DNA of 11,140 bases from an uncultured Candidatus Saccharibacteria bacterium. GTDB taxonomy: Bacteria; Patescibacteriota; Saccharimonadia; Saccharimonadales; Saccharimonadaceae. A program made the position numbers and the translations under genes. Location of the stretch: positions 1 to 11,140 of the forward strand of contig CALIJO010000013.1 in NCBI GenBank assembly GCA_938017655.1, written 5' to 3'. The notes under the pieces are model-generated. The model saw only the letters and a program-made list of their open reading frames with translations, ran no database searches and was not told where the DNA came from. This document shows positions 1-5,554 of this stretch, piece after piece; positions within the stretch are counted from its first letter, which is position 1, and the number at the start of each line of letters is the position of its first letter.

Positions 1-66
1 GTGATTTCTAAATTGAATCGTAATAACAATCACAAGCACAGCGAAAAGCGCAAGCACAACAAATAA
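1..66 (+). CDS. C-terminal tail of a truncated plus-strand protein
   Basis: Frame 1 is open from the first base to a TAA at 64-66 and encodes a very basic, Asn/His/Lys-rich tail (ISKLNRNNNHKHSEKRKHNK). The stop is followed at once by a strong terminator hairpin, which supports a real gene end. Such low-complexity basic tails are common at the ends of nucleic-acid-binding proteins, but too little is visible to name the protein. A GTG stands at base 1, but a 21-codon gene is less likely than a larger gene cut by the window edge. Confidence 0.5.
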   Translation: MISKLNRNNNHKHSEKRKHNK

Positions 67-67
67 G

Positions 68-95
68 AAAATAACCTCTGATGAGGTTATTTTTC
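68..95. terminator. Bidirectional Rho-independent terminator
   Basis: The arms AAAATAACCTC (68-78) and GAGGTTATTTT (83-93) pair perfectly over 11 bp around a TGAT loop. T-rich tracts follow on both strands. It would end the plus-strand gene on the left and can also end the methyltransferase transcript arriving on the minus strand about 85 bases after its stop. Confidence 0.85.
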
Positions 96-179
96 TGGGA
101 TTCTACTAGACTTTTCGTGGCTTTTCGGGGGGGTGAGTTTGCGCCCCCTGAGCGTCGCGTGAAGAGCTTGATTTTGAAG

Positions 180-815
180 TTATTTTTTCTGGGACTTTTC
201 CGGATAAACGAGATATAGATAATAAGTACGATAAGTTTTAACTATTTTGTGGCCCGGAACTTCGAAGCCGTTCGAGATGAGATAGAGCGACTTATTCAAA
301 CGAGTGGCCTCGGATTGGACTTTTTGGACTAGCTTCGCGATATCTTTTGAATCACCGAAAACATAAACCACGGTGGTCTGCTCGGGGAATTCGGCGGTGT
401 AAATATTTTGAATTTTAACCTTGGCGAGATGACGAATTTTACGTAAGCGCAGGCGCGAAAGTAGCGAGAGGACCGGATGAATTTCATAGCCGAGCGTCTG
501 GGCGCCAAAATCCTCTGAAGCCACCTTGAGAACGACACCGTCGCCAGAACCGAGGTCGATAAGCAAATCTTTGCTGGATAACTTATAGAGATGCTTGAAC
601 ATTTTGCGGAGCTCGGATTTGAGACTGGGGACGTATGGCACACCAAAAATAACTGTGATGCCGAAAATTAGCACCACGGCCATGACAAAATAAAAGGCAG
701 CCTCGAAGAAATTGATTTGGGCAAGAAAGCTAGTCTGTGCAAAGTGATTCGTCTGGGCGAAGTAGTTTACCTGAGCGAGATTTTTGAAATTTTGGAGAAG
801 AATTGGCACATACAT
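180..815 (-). CDS. Membrane-anchored class I SAM-dependent methyltransferase
   Basis: With the start at 815 this is a 211-residue protein: four hexapeptide repeats (residues 14-37), one membrane segment (about 38-61, rich in Val/Ile/Phe and ending FGVPYVPS), then a Rossmann methyltransferase domain. Motif I is DLGSGDG (87-93) and the acidic residue ending strand 2 is E111 in GYEIHP; these bind S-adenosylmethionine. CPR genomes carry many proteins of this shape (membrane anchor, then a short Pro-containing linker, then the methyltransferase); the substrate is unknown. The frame stays open up to an ATG at 998, which would give 272 residues and a second membrane helix. However, 823-1002 has better coding character in another frame, and ATG 815 lies 7 bases after that frame's stop, so I prefer 815. 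No clear Shine-Dalgarno site precedes it, as expected for coupling to the upstream small gene. Confidence 0.8.
   Translation of the reverse strand: MYVPILLQNFKNLAQVNYFAQTNHFAQTSFLAQINFFEAAFYFVMAVVLIFGITVIFGVPYVPSLKSELRKMFKHLYKLSSKDLLIDLGSGDGVVLKVASEDFGAQTLGYEIHPVLSLLSRLRLRKIRHLAKVKIQNIYTAEFPEQTTVVYVFGDSKDIAKLVQKVQSEATRLNKSLYLISNGFEVPGHKIVKTYRTYYLYLVYPEKSQKK
705..776 (-). repeat. Four 18-bp repeats encoding an AQ-x-N-x-F hexapeptide
   Basis: The methyltransferase N-terminus reads AQVNYF, AQTNHF, AQTSFL, AQINFF, four hexamers in a row directly before the membrane helix. The DNA copies differ at many third positions while the peptide pattern stays, which suggests the repeat is kept for the protein. 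Ala-Gln plus an aromatic every six residues does not match the pentapeptide-repeat consensus. Confidence 0.8.
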
Positions 816-822
816 GATTTTT

Positions 823-1002
823 TTAATCCAAATATGGCTTGTCGCTAAAATATTCCATGAGATCCTGACAAGGTCCGCCCTGAATAGTGTCACCATTATC
901 AGCAAAATCGTCACCACAAGTGAGCTCACCGTCATCGAGACTGCAGGTGGTGTCGCTAATTCGTGAAACATAATCGGTGAAATTTTGGTTTTCTTCATTC
1001 AT
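823..1002 (-). CDS. Small acidic protein, unrecognised, upstream of the methyltransferase
   Basis: The frame runs from ATG 1002 to TAA at 823-825 and encodes 59 residues, about a quarter of them Asp or Glu, with three Cys and very few basic residues. Codon choice (GAY, GAR, GGT, ATT, CTC) looks like that of the neighbouring core genes, whereas the competing methyltransferase-frame extension over the same bases has a less coherent composition. A TATAAT box at 1010-1015 lies 7 bases before ATG 1002, so the transcript would begin at or next to the start codon (leaderless). The methyltransferase ATG follows 7 bases after the stop. I do not recognise the protein and see no signal peptide. The alternative is that this is a shadow of a longer methyltransferase N-terminus. 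Confidence 0.5.
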   Translation of the reverse strand: MNEENQNFTDYVSRISDTTCSLDDGELTCGDDFADNGDTIQGGPCQDLMEYFSDKPYLD

Positions 1003-1009
1003 TACTTTC

Positions 1010-1015
1010 ATTATA
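1010..1015 (-). promoter_or_regulatory. Sigma-70 -10 box, probable leaderless promoter
   Basis: The minus strand reads TATAAT here, preceded by GGT and followed after 7 bases by ATG (1002). I see no convincing -35 hexamer at 16-18 bases. The spacing places transcription start at the first codon of the small acidic gene. Confidence 0.5.
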
Positions 1016-1044
1016 ACCTAAGTTTTTCTGAGTGGGACGGAAAT

Positions 1045-1118
1045 AAAAAAAAGAACCTAATGGCTTGATTTAGTTAATTTTATAAAAGAAAAAAAGAGCT
1101 GACCGGCTCGATTTAGTT
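1045..1118 (-). terminator. Tandem duplicated terminators of tRNA-Arg
   Basis: On the minus strand GAGC-CGGTCA-GCTC (1096-1109) is followed by seven Ts (1089-1095). A second, weaker hairpin with an eight-T tract lies about 44 bases further on (1045-1064). The two units share the flanking sequence GGCTYGATTTAGTT, so they arose by tandem duplication. They separate the tRNA from the promoter of the downstream small gene. Confidence 0.65.
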
Positions 1119-1195
1119 TGGTACACCCGGGGGGATTCGAACCCTCGACCCTCTGTTCCGAAGACAGATGCTCTAATCCGCTGAGCTACGGGTGC
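1119..1195 (-). tRNA. tRNA-Arg (anticodon TCG)
   Basis: The reverse strand folds as a full 77-nt cloverleaf: acceptor GCACCCG/CGGGTGT with a G1-U72 pair, D arm GCTC/GAGC, anticodon stem TCTGT/ACAGA with loop CTTCGGA (anticodon TCG, codon CGA), T loop TTCGAAT, discriminator A and an encoded CCA. The T stem has one A-C mismatch (GAGGG against CCCCC), which is unusual. A strong palindrome lies just upstream of the mature 5' end. Confidence 0.93.
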
Positions 1196-1205
1196 AAGTG
1201 AGGAA

Positions 1206-1231
1206 GAATAAAATAGCTTGCTATTTTATTC
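1206..1231. repeat. Perfect 12-bp inverted repeat in the tRNA-Arg leader
   Basis: GAATAAAATAGC and GCTATTTTATTC pair completely around a TT centre, 10 bases upstream of the tRNA 5' end on the minus strand. There is no T tract, so it is not an ordinary terminator. In the tRNA precursor it would form a stable stem that could guide processing of the 5' leader. Confidence 0.65.
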
Positions 1232-1260
1232 TGATGAACGTCGCGCCCGAACATCTTTAT

Positions 1261-1280
1261 GTACGGGTGCAAACGAGGAA
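1261..1280 (-). repeat. Partial copy of the tRNA-Arg 5' end and leader
   Basis: The minus strand carries TCCTCGTTTGCACCCGTA here, matching TCCTCACTTGCACCCGTA at the start of the tRNA about 75 bases downstream. Only about the first ten tRNA bases are present, so it is not a second tRNA but a remnant of a local duplication. Confidence 0.55.
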
Positions 1281-1328
1281 AGATATAATAAATTTATTTA
1301 TTTCCCTCTTTTTAATTTTATCATAGAA

Positions 1329-1359
1329 TAAAAAATACGCCGAGAAAATTCTCGGCGTA
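1329..1359 (-). terminator. Rho-independent terminator of the 277-residue gene
   Basis: TACGCCGAGAA (1336-1346) pairs with TTCTCGGCGTA (1349-1359). On the minus strand the stem is followed by TTTTTTATT. It lies 10 bases beyond the stop codon of the minus-strand gene at 1370. Confidence 0.88.
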
Positions 1360-1369
1360 CCATATTTTT

Positions 1370-2203
1370 TCAAAGGGCAATTAGCGTTTCGGTTAAGTAC
1401 TTAAGGTTAGAAGCTGAAGTTAGGTCTGGAAGTTTAGAAATTTCCTTGAAGACAGCTGTGATATGACCAAGTGGAATATACTTGATCTTGCAGCCAGAGA
1501 AAAGTTGTTCATTTTCAAGCTCTAGATTTTGCAATTCTTCGGCGTCTTCGATGGGAATATCATCAGTTTCATAATTTAAAAATTCTTGATATCTTTGCTC
1601 GGCGAGCAGCATGCGCTTATTCTTAAGGTCGTTCTGGAAAGATTCCACCAAAACATGGTCAATTTTCTCAATCTGATTACAAAATTCATTAACCAGACTC
1701 CAGAATTCCTGGCGGCGCTCTTCGGCACTTCTAACATATTTCAGGAACATCGGTTGACGAATTAAACAGTTGATGCTCGAATAGATACCGTTAAAGCGCT
1801 TCCAGCTCTTGTCGTAGCAATCGATCACATCCTTCAGCCGGCGAATATTGCCGGTATCAATCCAACGGCGTTTGAAGAATTGACAGGAATCGGTCGTGAG
1901 CGTGATGTAAGCAATGTCGCTTACGATTTGCTCAGACAAGCGGAAGAGTTGATCTTGGTCGAGAATAGCTTCCTGACCATTAGCTTTGGCTTTCTTCCTC
2001 TGATTTTCAATAATTTTCTTCCAGCGAGCATCTGTTATACCATTTATTTTCTCGCGATTAACATTGAAGCCGTTGATATAAAATTCGATGCTCTTCAGTA
2101 CGTTTTTGTGTTCGAGAAAAATTTTCTCCACGTACTCCATTGTGTTACAAAGTGATCCGGCCATTAAGGTAATTCCTTGATCCATATTTCTTCCTTGATC
2201 CAT
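1370..2203 (-). CDS. Unrecognised helical protein, 277 residues
   Basis: I do not recognise this protein. It is rich in Lys, Glu, Gln and aromatic residues, has no signal peptide or membrane segment, and looks mostly alpha-helical with possible short coiled coils (residues about 55-90 and 155-225). It has scattered Cys but no CxxC pair, so a metal site is unlikely. An ATG at 2236 would give 288 residues. I choose ATG 2203 because AAAGGAGG (2209-2216) stands 5 bases before it, an ideal Shine-Dalgarno distance. The first codons are an 18-bp tandem repeat (MDQGRN-MDQG), so a second in-frame ATG at 2185 also has a GGAAG site before it. It is monocistronic, with a promoter near 2281 and a terminator at 1329-1359. 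Base composition resembles the core genes rather than the AT-rich island. Confidence 0.8.
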   Translation of the reverse strand: MDQGRNMDQGITLMAGSLCNTMEYVEKIFLEHKNVLKSIEFYINGFNVNREKINGITDARWKKIIENQRKKAKANGQEAILDQDQLFRLSEQIVSDIAYITLTTDSCQFFKRRWIDTGNIRRLKDVIDCYDKSWKRFNGIYSSINCLIRQPMFLKYVRSAEERRQEFWSLVNEFCNQIEKIDHVLVESFQNDLKNKRMLLAEQRYQEFLNYETDDIPIEDAEELQNLELENEQLFSGCKIKYIPLGHITAVFKEISKLPDLTSASNLKYLTETLIAL

Positions 2204-2208
2204 ATTTC

Positions 2209-2216
2209 CCTCCTTT
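2209..2216 (-). promoter_or_regulatory. Perfect Shine-Dalgarno site fixing the start at 2203
   Basis: The minus strand reads AAAGGAGG with 5 bases to ATG 2203. The upstream ATG at 2236 has no comparable site, so this decides the start of the 277-residue protein. Confidence 0.85.
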
Positions 2217-2236
2217 GAAAAATGTAAATGTTCCAT

Positions 2237-2286
2237 CTACGAACGTATAGAAAAATGATGCTACAATTCGTAGTGAGGTCATTATA
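2237..2286 (-). promoter_or_regulatory. Promoter (-10) and 5'-terminal stem-loop of the 277-residue gene
   Basis: TATAAT occurs on the minus strand at 2281-2286. Transcription would start near 2273, exactly where an inverted repeat begins: CTACGAA (2267-2273) pairs with TTCGTAG (2237-2243) across 23 bases. The RNA would thus start with a stem-loop, a structure known to protect 5' ends from decay in other bacteria. No good -35 hexamer is seen. Confidence 0.45.
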
Positions 2287-2343
2287 ATACATTTTTTGGA
2301 AAAAATGAAGAGGTGAGGGTGAGACGATTTTTTATTTTTCTAC

Positions 2344-2372
2344 TGGACGAAGGGCGTAAAAAATGATAAAAT
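2344..2372 (+). promoter_or_regulatory. tRNA-Lys promoter
   Basis: TGGACG (2344-2349, 4 of 6 matches to TTGACA) and TAAAAT (2367-2372) are 17 bases apart, and TGA before the -10 box makes it an extended -10 promoter. Transcription would start about 5 bases before the tRNA. Confidence 0.55.
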
Positions 2373-2384
2373 AATAAATGAGTC

Positions 2385-2461
2385 GGGCCGGTAGCTCAGC
2401 TGGTTAGAGCACGAGCCTCTTAAGCTTGGTGTCGTGGGTTCGAGTCCCACCCGGCTCACCA
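2385..2461 (+). tRNA. tRNA-Lys (anticodon CTT)
   Basis: The 77-nt cloverleaf has acceptor GGGCCGG/CCGGCTC, D arm GCTC/GAGC, anticodon stem CGAGC/GCTTG with loop CTCTTAA (anticodon CTT, codon AAG), T stem GTGGG/CCCAC and encoded CCA. It marks the boundary between the core-like left part and the AT-rich accessory island to its right. tRNA genes are common integration sites, but I found no second copy of its 3' end in the window. Confidence 0.95.
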
Positions 2462-2507
2462 TTAATGGAATCTGTAAAAAACTCAGGTTCGAAAATGAAA
2501 TTATATG

Positions 2508-2538
2508 GTGATTTACATATGTAAGTCACTCTTTTTTT
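2508..2538 (+). terminator. tRNA-Lys terminator
   Basis: GTGATTTAC and GTAAGTCAC pair (one G-U) around ATAT, followed by TCTTTTTTT. It lies 47 bases after the tRNA end and overlaps the last codons of the relic on the opposite strand. Confidence 0.7.
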
Positions 2539-2985
2539 GCATCAATTTTGAGGTTTTAGACCATGCGCCATACCAAAATATTCCTTTTTTGACTAGATCG
2601 CTTTTTTCTAATCTGCCAATTAGCAAATTTGGCAAGCTCACAAATTCTCCCACTGTAATATGAATCTTTTCGAGATTCTTATTTTTGGTTTTTATTTACT
2701 TGATTCTTTCGTCTATATTCACAACATCATTTTACTAATCTACCATGTCTTTTTTGAACTTATCTTTGACAGCTTTTGGCGATTCTCTGTCGAGCTCGTT
2801 ATATTTTTTGGCAAGGTCGTCAATCTTGCGTTATTTGTTGGTTTTTGGCCGAATAGCTCGTACTTCTCGATATTTACTTACTATTTCTTCTCGTTAGCGT
2901 ATTCGGTTAAATCGTCGACAAAACTCGTAAAGTCGTATTTATTGATGATTCGACAGAATTCCCCATTTATGGATGATTGATAAAA
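2513..2985 (-). pseudogene. Decayed coding stretch downstream of the DpnD-like gene
   Basis: No intact gene lies between tRNA-Lys and 2990. The minus strand shows coding-like pieces in shifting frames broken by stops: 2988-2881 (…NKYDFTSFVDDLTEYANEKK, stop), 2827-2735 (KIDDLAKKYNELDRES…, stop) and about 2695-2513 (…LEKIHITVGEFVSLP… to a TAA inside the terminator). The peptides are charged and protein-like, whereas the plus-strand frame at 2660-2980 is the Phe-rich mirror expected opposite a Lys/Glu-rich gene. I read this as one or two eroded genes that once followed the DpnD-like gene. I cannot assign the family. Confidence 0.45.
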
Positions 2986-2989
2986 AATA

Positions 2990-3187
2990 CTAGAACTCTC
3001 GCCACTCGTCATGTTCGCAACCCGACTTCATTATGGCTATTTGCCTGAATTGGCAATCACCCGGGTCTAAAATGAATTCGCCGGATTTATATTTCTGTTC
3101 TGTTATTTTATAGACATCGTCGGCGCTACTAGCCTCAACCTCAAAGCTTTTCGCGACGGTTTCCTCTATTATAATAATATATTTCAT
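2990..3187 (-). CDS. DpnD/PcfM-like small protein
   Basis: This is a 65-residue protein. Its body (EETVAKSFEVEASSADD, then EQKYKSGEFILDPGDC) matches the pattern I know from the DpnD/PcfM-like family: a beta strand, a helix following 'A-x-s-x-d-e', and the conserved 'YKxGEFVLxPG' turn. DpnD is encoded with the DpnI restriction enzyme in pneumococcus, and PcfM-like proteins occur on conjugative elements; their biochemical role is not established. The start ATG at 3187 has no clear Shine-Dalgarno site and lies directly beside three GATC sites. The gene follows the ATPase and a 26-codon peptide on the same strand, so co-transcription is likely. The remainder of a Dpn-type operon is not visible. 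Confidence 0.75.
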   Translation of the reverse strand: MKYIIIIEETVAKSFEVEASSADDVYKITEQKYKSGEFILDPGDCQFRQIAIMKSGCEHDEWREF

Positions 3188-3204
3188 GATCGGATCTTAT
3201 GATC
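3188..3204. promoter_or_regulatory. Cluster of three GATC sites before the DpnD-like start
   Basis: GATC occurs at 3188-3191, 3193-3196 and 3201-3204, adjacent to the ATG of a gene whose relatives belong to a GATC-specific restriction locus. The clustering is visible in the sequence; a regulatory role through methylation is inference. Confidence 0.3.
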
Positions 3205-3258
3205 TTTTTAGATAAAAGTCCATAATAATTCGCTATTTCGCATTACAAAATCTCACCT

Positions 3259-3339
3259 CTATTTTCTCACAATAGTTTTCAAAAATCCGACTATAGTTGC
3301 GAAGACAATATTCATTAACTGTTTATTAAAACACTTCAT
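3259..3339 (-). CDS. 26-residue hydrophobic cationic peptide
   Basis: ATG at 3339 is preceded by a perfect AGGAGG (3348-3353) with 8 bases between, one of the best ribosome-binding sites in the window. The frame ends with TAG at 3259-3261. The peptide (MKCFNKQLMNIVFATIVGFL plus six residues) has a basic N-terminus, a hydrophobic core of about 14 residues and a basic end. That would suit a small membrane peptide, for example a type I toxin-like or leader peptide, or the start of an eroded gene. It sits between the ATPase and the DpnD-like gene in the same orientation. The family is unknown. Confidence 0.45.
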   Translation of the reverse strand: MKCFNKQLMNIVFATIVGFLKTIVRK

Positions 3340-3433
3340 TAAAGCTACCTCCTGATAGCTAGATCTACCAGATTAACTCAAAGCGAAAGCCTATGGATAT
3401 GCTATTTTGCCGATAAAAATTATGACTATTAAG

Positions 3434-4975
3434 CTAGTTACTTTTTTCTTCGGAAATATATTTCCTCATAAGATCAATTGACTCACGGAGCTCTTGATTA
3501 GTATACAGCTCATTGTATTCATTATCTGGATGATGAATTTGATGCCTGATATATTTTGAAAGTCCAATTTTCTTTACTGGCCTTGGTTCTCCGGTATCTT
3601 TGTTTTTTTCAATATAGTTTTTCTGCCTAATAGTATTTAGATAGCCGTTTATAAGATTTTTTGATTCCAAATGTGAATACAATTCATCATGATAAGCGGA
3701 CGTGGGATTATCGAAAGCAATATAGTCTATCTCATTTAATGATTTGTAGCATAGCTGATCTGGCTCAATTGAGGTGATTTCCTTCTTTTTATCGCCAGAA
3801 AGCATGATTATATTCTCGAAATCTAGTTGCATCAATATGTCGCCGCTATGCGTAGTTAGTATCACTTGCTTATTTCTGTCTTCCGAAATCTTTTTAAATG
3901 CCGTTATTAACATTCTTTGATTATCAGAATGCTGCGATGTTTCTGGTTCTTCGAACCCATAAATTATGTCATTACCATCATCTCTATCACTATTCTTTCT
4001 ATCAGCCTCAGCCATAAAGAAGCTCAGTAATATTAATCTACGTACTCCGCTCCCCCGTTTATTAATTGGTATTTCGTCTCCAGTGATGGAAACACTCTTA
4101 AACACATCAGCCCATTTCAACTCAGTCGCTTCTGGTATCTCAGGCTTTAATATATTTGCGATAGCCGGATCTATCTTCTTTAACTTATTAACGGTTGCAT
4201 TAGCTACTTTTTTTAGTTCCGCACGAACTTTTTCTGAAATATCTTCTAATTCTTTTTGCAACTCTTCATTCTTTAGAATACGTTTAGTAGCTTCTTTTAG
4301 AGGATCTTGCACTTCAGCGTCACCGTCCTTATTTTGTCTATCGGACTGAAATAGTACAAAAGTTGGGAGGATCTTATATATTCCACTCCAAATTTTCTTA
4401 GCATCTTCCTTATCCACTGGAATATCGCAAGTCTTTAGTTTTAGATTTTTTGAAAAATAGGTCCAAATAGATTTTCTGATAATATTACTTGTGGCTTTAT
4501 TATCACACTCTATGTTGAATATTTGTAATATTTTTCTAAGATCAGTAATTTTACTAGTTAAGAGGTCGGAGCAATTTTCGTTGCTTGGATGTTCTGCGAC
4601 TATATATGTGGCTTTTAATTTTCCATTTTCAGAATAAATTTTTTTTATTTCCAGTCTTGTATCGATATTTAGTAAATACTCAGATTCCAATGTAGTGTGT
4701 GCGTCAGAGTCAATCACTATTTCTTTTGGCAAATCCGAGAATTCAACCGAAATACTAAAAGTATCTTCACCTCTACTTCGGGCATCAAAATTCAAGTCTT
4801 CATTGTCTGGTTTTATACACCCTTTTCCATCATTGAAGAAAATATCTAATGCCTCAAGAATTGTTGACTTTCCGATATCGTTTTTACCAACAATCACGGT
4901 CAAATCATTAAAGTTTATCTGAGCCTCTTCATGGTAACCTCTAAAATTTTTTAGCTTGACTGAGTGTATGCGCAT
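3434..4975 (-). CDS. OLD/RecF-like ATP-binding protein with C-terminal HEPN-like motif
   Basis: This 513-residue protein is an SMC/ABC-type ATPase of the kind found in anti-phage and abortive-infection loci. Walker A is GKNDIGKST (30-38), an FR-G motif follows the first strand (LKNFRGY, 8-14), a coiled-coil insert spans about 226-268, the signature is KRGSGVRRL (306-314), Walker B is IIYGFEEPE (337-344) with the catalytic Glu, and the switch His is H376 in TTHS. There is no TOPRIM nuclease domain, unlike class 1 OLD proteins. The last 90 residues form a separate helical part containing RHQIHH (477-482), which fits the R-polar-X3-H consensus of HEPN ribonucleases; that reading is inference. 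A Shine-Dalgarno AAGGAG stands 5 bases before ATG 4975. The likely role is ATP-gated defence acting on nucleic acid. The cognate partner, if any, may be the peptide or the DpnD-like gene downstream. Confidence 0.85.
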   Translation of the reverse strand: MRIHSVKLKNFRGYHEEAQINFNDLTVIVGKNDIGKSTILEALDIFFNDGKGCIKPDNEDLNFDARSRGEDTFSISVEFSDLPKEIVIDSDAHTTLESEYLLNIDTRLEIKKIYSENGKLKATYIVAEHPSNENCSDLLTSKITDLRKILQIFNIECDNKATSNIIRKSIWTYFSKNLKLKTCDIPVDKEDAKKIWSGIYKILPTFVLFQSDRQNKDGDAEVQDPLKEATKRILKNEELQKELEDISEKVRAELKKVANATVNKLKKIDPAIANILKPEIPEATELKWADVFKSVSITGDEIPINKRGSGVRRLILLSFFMAEADRKNSDRDDGNDIIYGFEEPETSQHSDNQRMLITAFKKISEDRNKQVILTTHSGDILMQLDFENIIMLSGDKKKEITSIEPDQLCYKSLNEIDYIAFDNPTSAYHDELYSHLESKNLINGYLNTIRQKNYIEKNKDTGEPRPVKKIGLSKYIRHQIHHPDNEYNELYTNQELRESIDLMRKYISEEKSN

Positions 4976-5016
4976 AGATTCTCCTTAAATGGTGTTAAAG
5001 GATATTATTGATAGTC

Positions 5017-5074
5017 CTGCACGTAAAATAGCTTAGTGCAGTTACAGTATGATCACCTTATTGCTATTATATCA
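5017..5074 (-). promoter_or_regulatory. Extended -10 promoter and leader hairpin of the ATPase gene
   Basis: The minus strand reads TGA-TATAAT (5066-5074), an extended -10 promoter without a clear -35. The 84-base leader holds an inverted repeat CTGCAC (5036-5041) / GTGCAG (5017-5022) that could form a stem-loop or bind a regulator. Confidence 0.45.
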
Positions 5075-5139
5075 TTGACGGTATTTTTTAATTAATTCAT
5101 AAAATACTAACATTATTCTAGTTTAGGGCTATATTTATT

Positions 5140-5319
5140 TCAGCGATTCTTAAAAGTTCGCATCTCTTTACCTATATATATCTCACGATTCCATGGCACT
5201 GGCATAGGATATTCTTTCTTAAGTACAACTTTGATTTTAACTGTGCATTCAAGGTGTTCCAGACGCCGACCCACAGCGGCGTAAGAGCGAATAAGTACAT
5301 CTAATAGCCACTTATCAAT
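5140..5319 (-). pseudogene. Coding fragment without a start codon, unrecognised
   Basis: A 59-codon open stretch ends in TGA at 5140 and has no ATG, GTG or TTG near its 5' end, where a stop precedes it. It reads WLLDVLIRSYAAVGRRLEH… and ends PVPWNREIYIGKEMRTFKNR, a composition typical of real protein. It is more GC-rich than its surroundings. It is most likely the C-terminal remnant of a lost gene. I cannot name the family. Confidence 0.4.
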
Positions 5320-5338
5320 TTAAAATCTTATAGTGACA

Positions 5339-5474
5339 TTACGTAAGGTTATTTATTATATCAATAAACTTTTTATTAGCTTCTGCTAATCGATTTTCTA
5401 TCTCCGCAGATAATCGTTTCCATATTTATATTTTCTAATGTCTTAATATTTATTTCAATCTTATCTAATACAGG
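5339..5474 (-). pseudogene. Helical coding fragment with a frameshift
   Basis: Two overlapping open pieces join across one frameshift near 5415: VLDKIEINIKTLENIN… and AEIENRLAEANKKFIDIINN, ending in TAA at 5339. Together they would form a Lys/Glu-rich helix or coiled coil. There is no start codon with a ribosome-binding site. It appears to be part of the same eroded region as its neighbours. Confidence 0.35.
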
Positions 5475-5497
5475 CGGGAATTAATTTGATGAAGAGA

Positions 5498-5550
5498 ACA
5501 GCTTTGTTAAGACCTACCGCTGTTTTTCTTAGCCGTTATTCGTGACGGCT
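5498..5550. repeat. Two adjacent inverted repeats
   Basis: AAGAACAGC…GCTGTTTTT (about 5494-5527, one G-U pair) is followed by TTCTT on the plus strand and resembles a terminator. AGCCGT (5531-5536) and ACGGCT (5545-5550) form a second hairpin. No intact plus-strand gene precedes them, so their role is unclear. Confidence 0.4.
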
Positions 5551-5554
5551 CTTA

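Noticed and set aside
112..155. G-run/C-run hairpin between the first terminator and the methyltransferase stop
   Set aside because: GGGGGGG and CCCCC could pair, but there is no T tract or gene context; also seen nearby is a repeated TTATTTTTCTGGGA (87-100 and 180-194), too short to interpret.
329..646. Plus-strand frame opposite the methyltransferase
   Set aside because: Ser/Arg-rich shadow of the conserved SAM-binding domain; no ribosome-binding site.
1880..2155. Plus-strand frame inside the 277-residue gene
   Set aside because: Antisense to a gene with ideal start and terminator; no signals of its own.
2437..2461. tRNA-Lys 3' end as attachment site of an integrated element
   Set aside because: No second copy of the T-arm/acceptor sequence was found elsewhere in the window and there is no integrase; the other boundary may lie outside or may not exist.
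2660..2980. Open frame of 106 codons on the plus strand, Phe/Ile/Leu-rich
   Set aside because: It is the mirror of a Lys/Glu-rich coding relic on the minus strand, has no Shine-Dalgarno site, and its composition is typical of an antisense shadow.
3966..4922. Plus-strand frames inside the ATPase gene (3966-4349, 4695-4922)
   Set aside because: Ser/Leu/Phe-rich shadows opposite a clearly assigned ATPase; no start signals.
5494..5550. Hairpin pair as a riboswitch or T-box
   Set aside because: No conserved T-box or riboswitch motif was recognised and no intact gene lies downstream on the plus strand.
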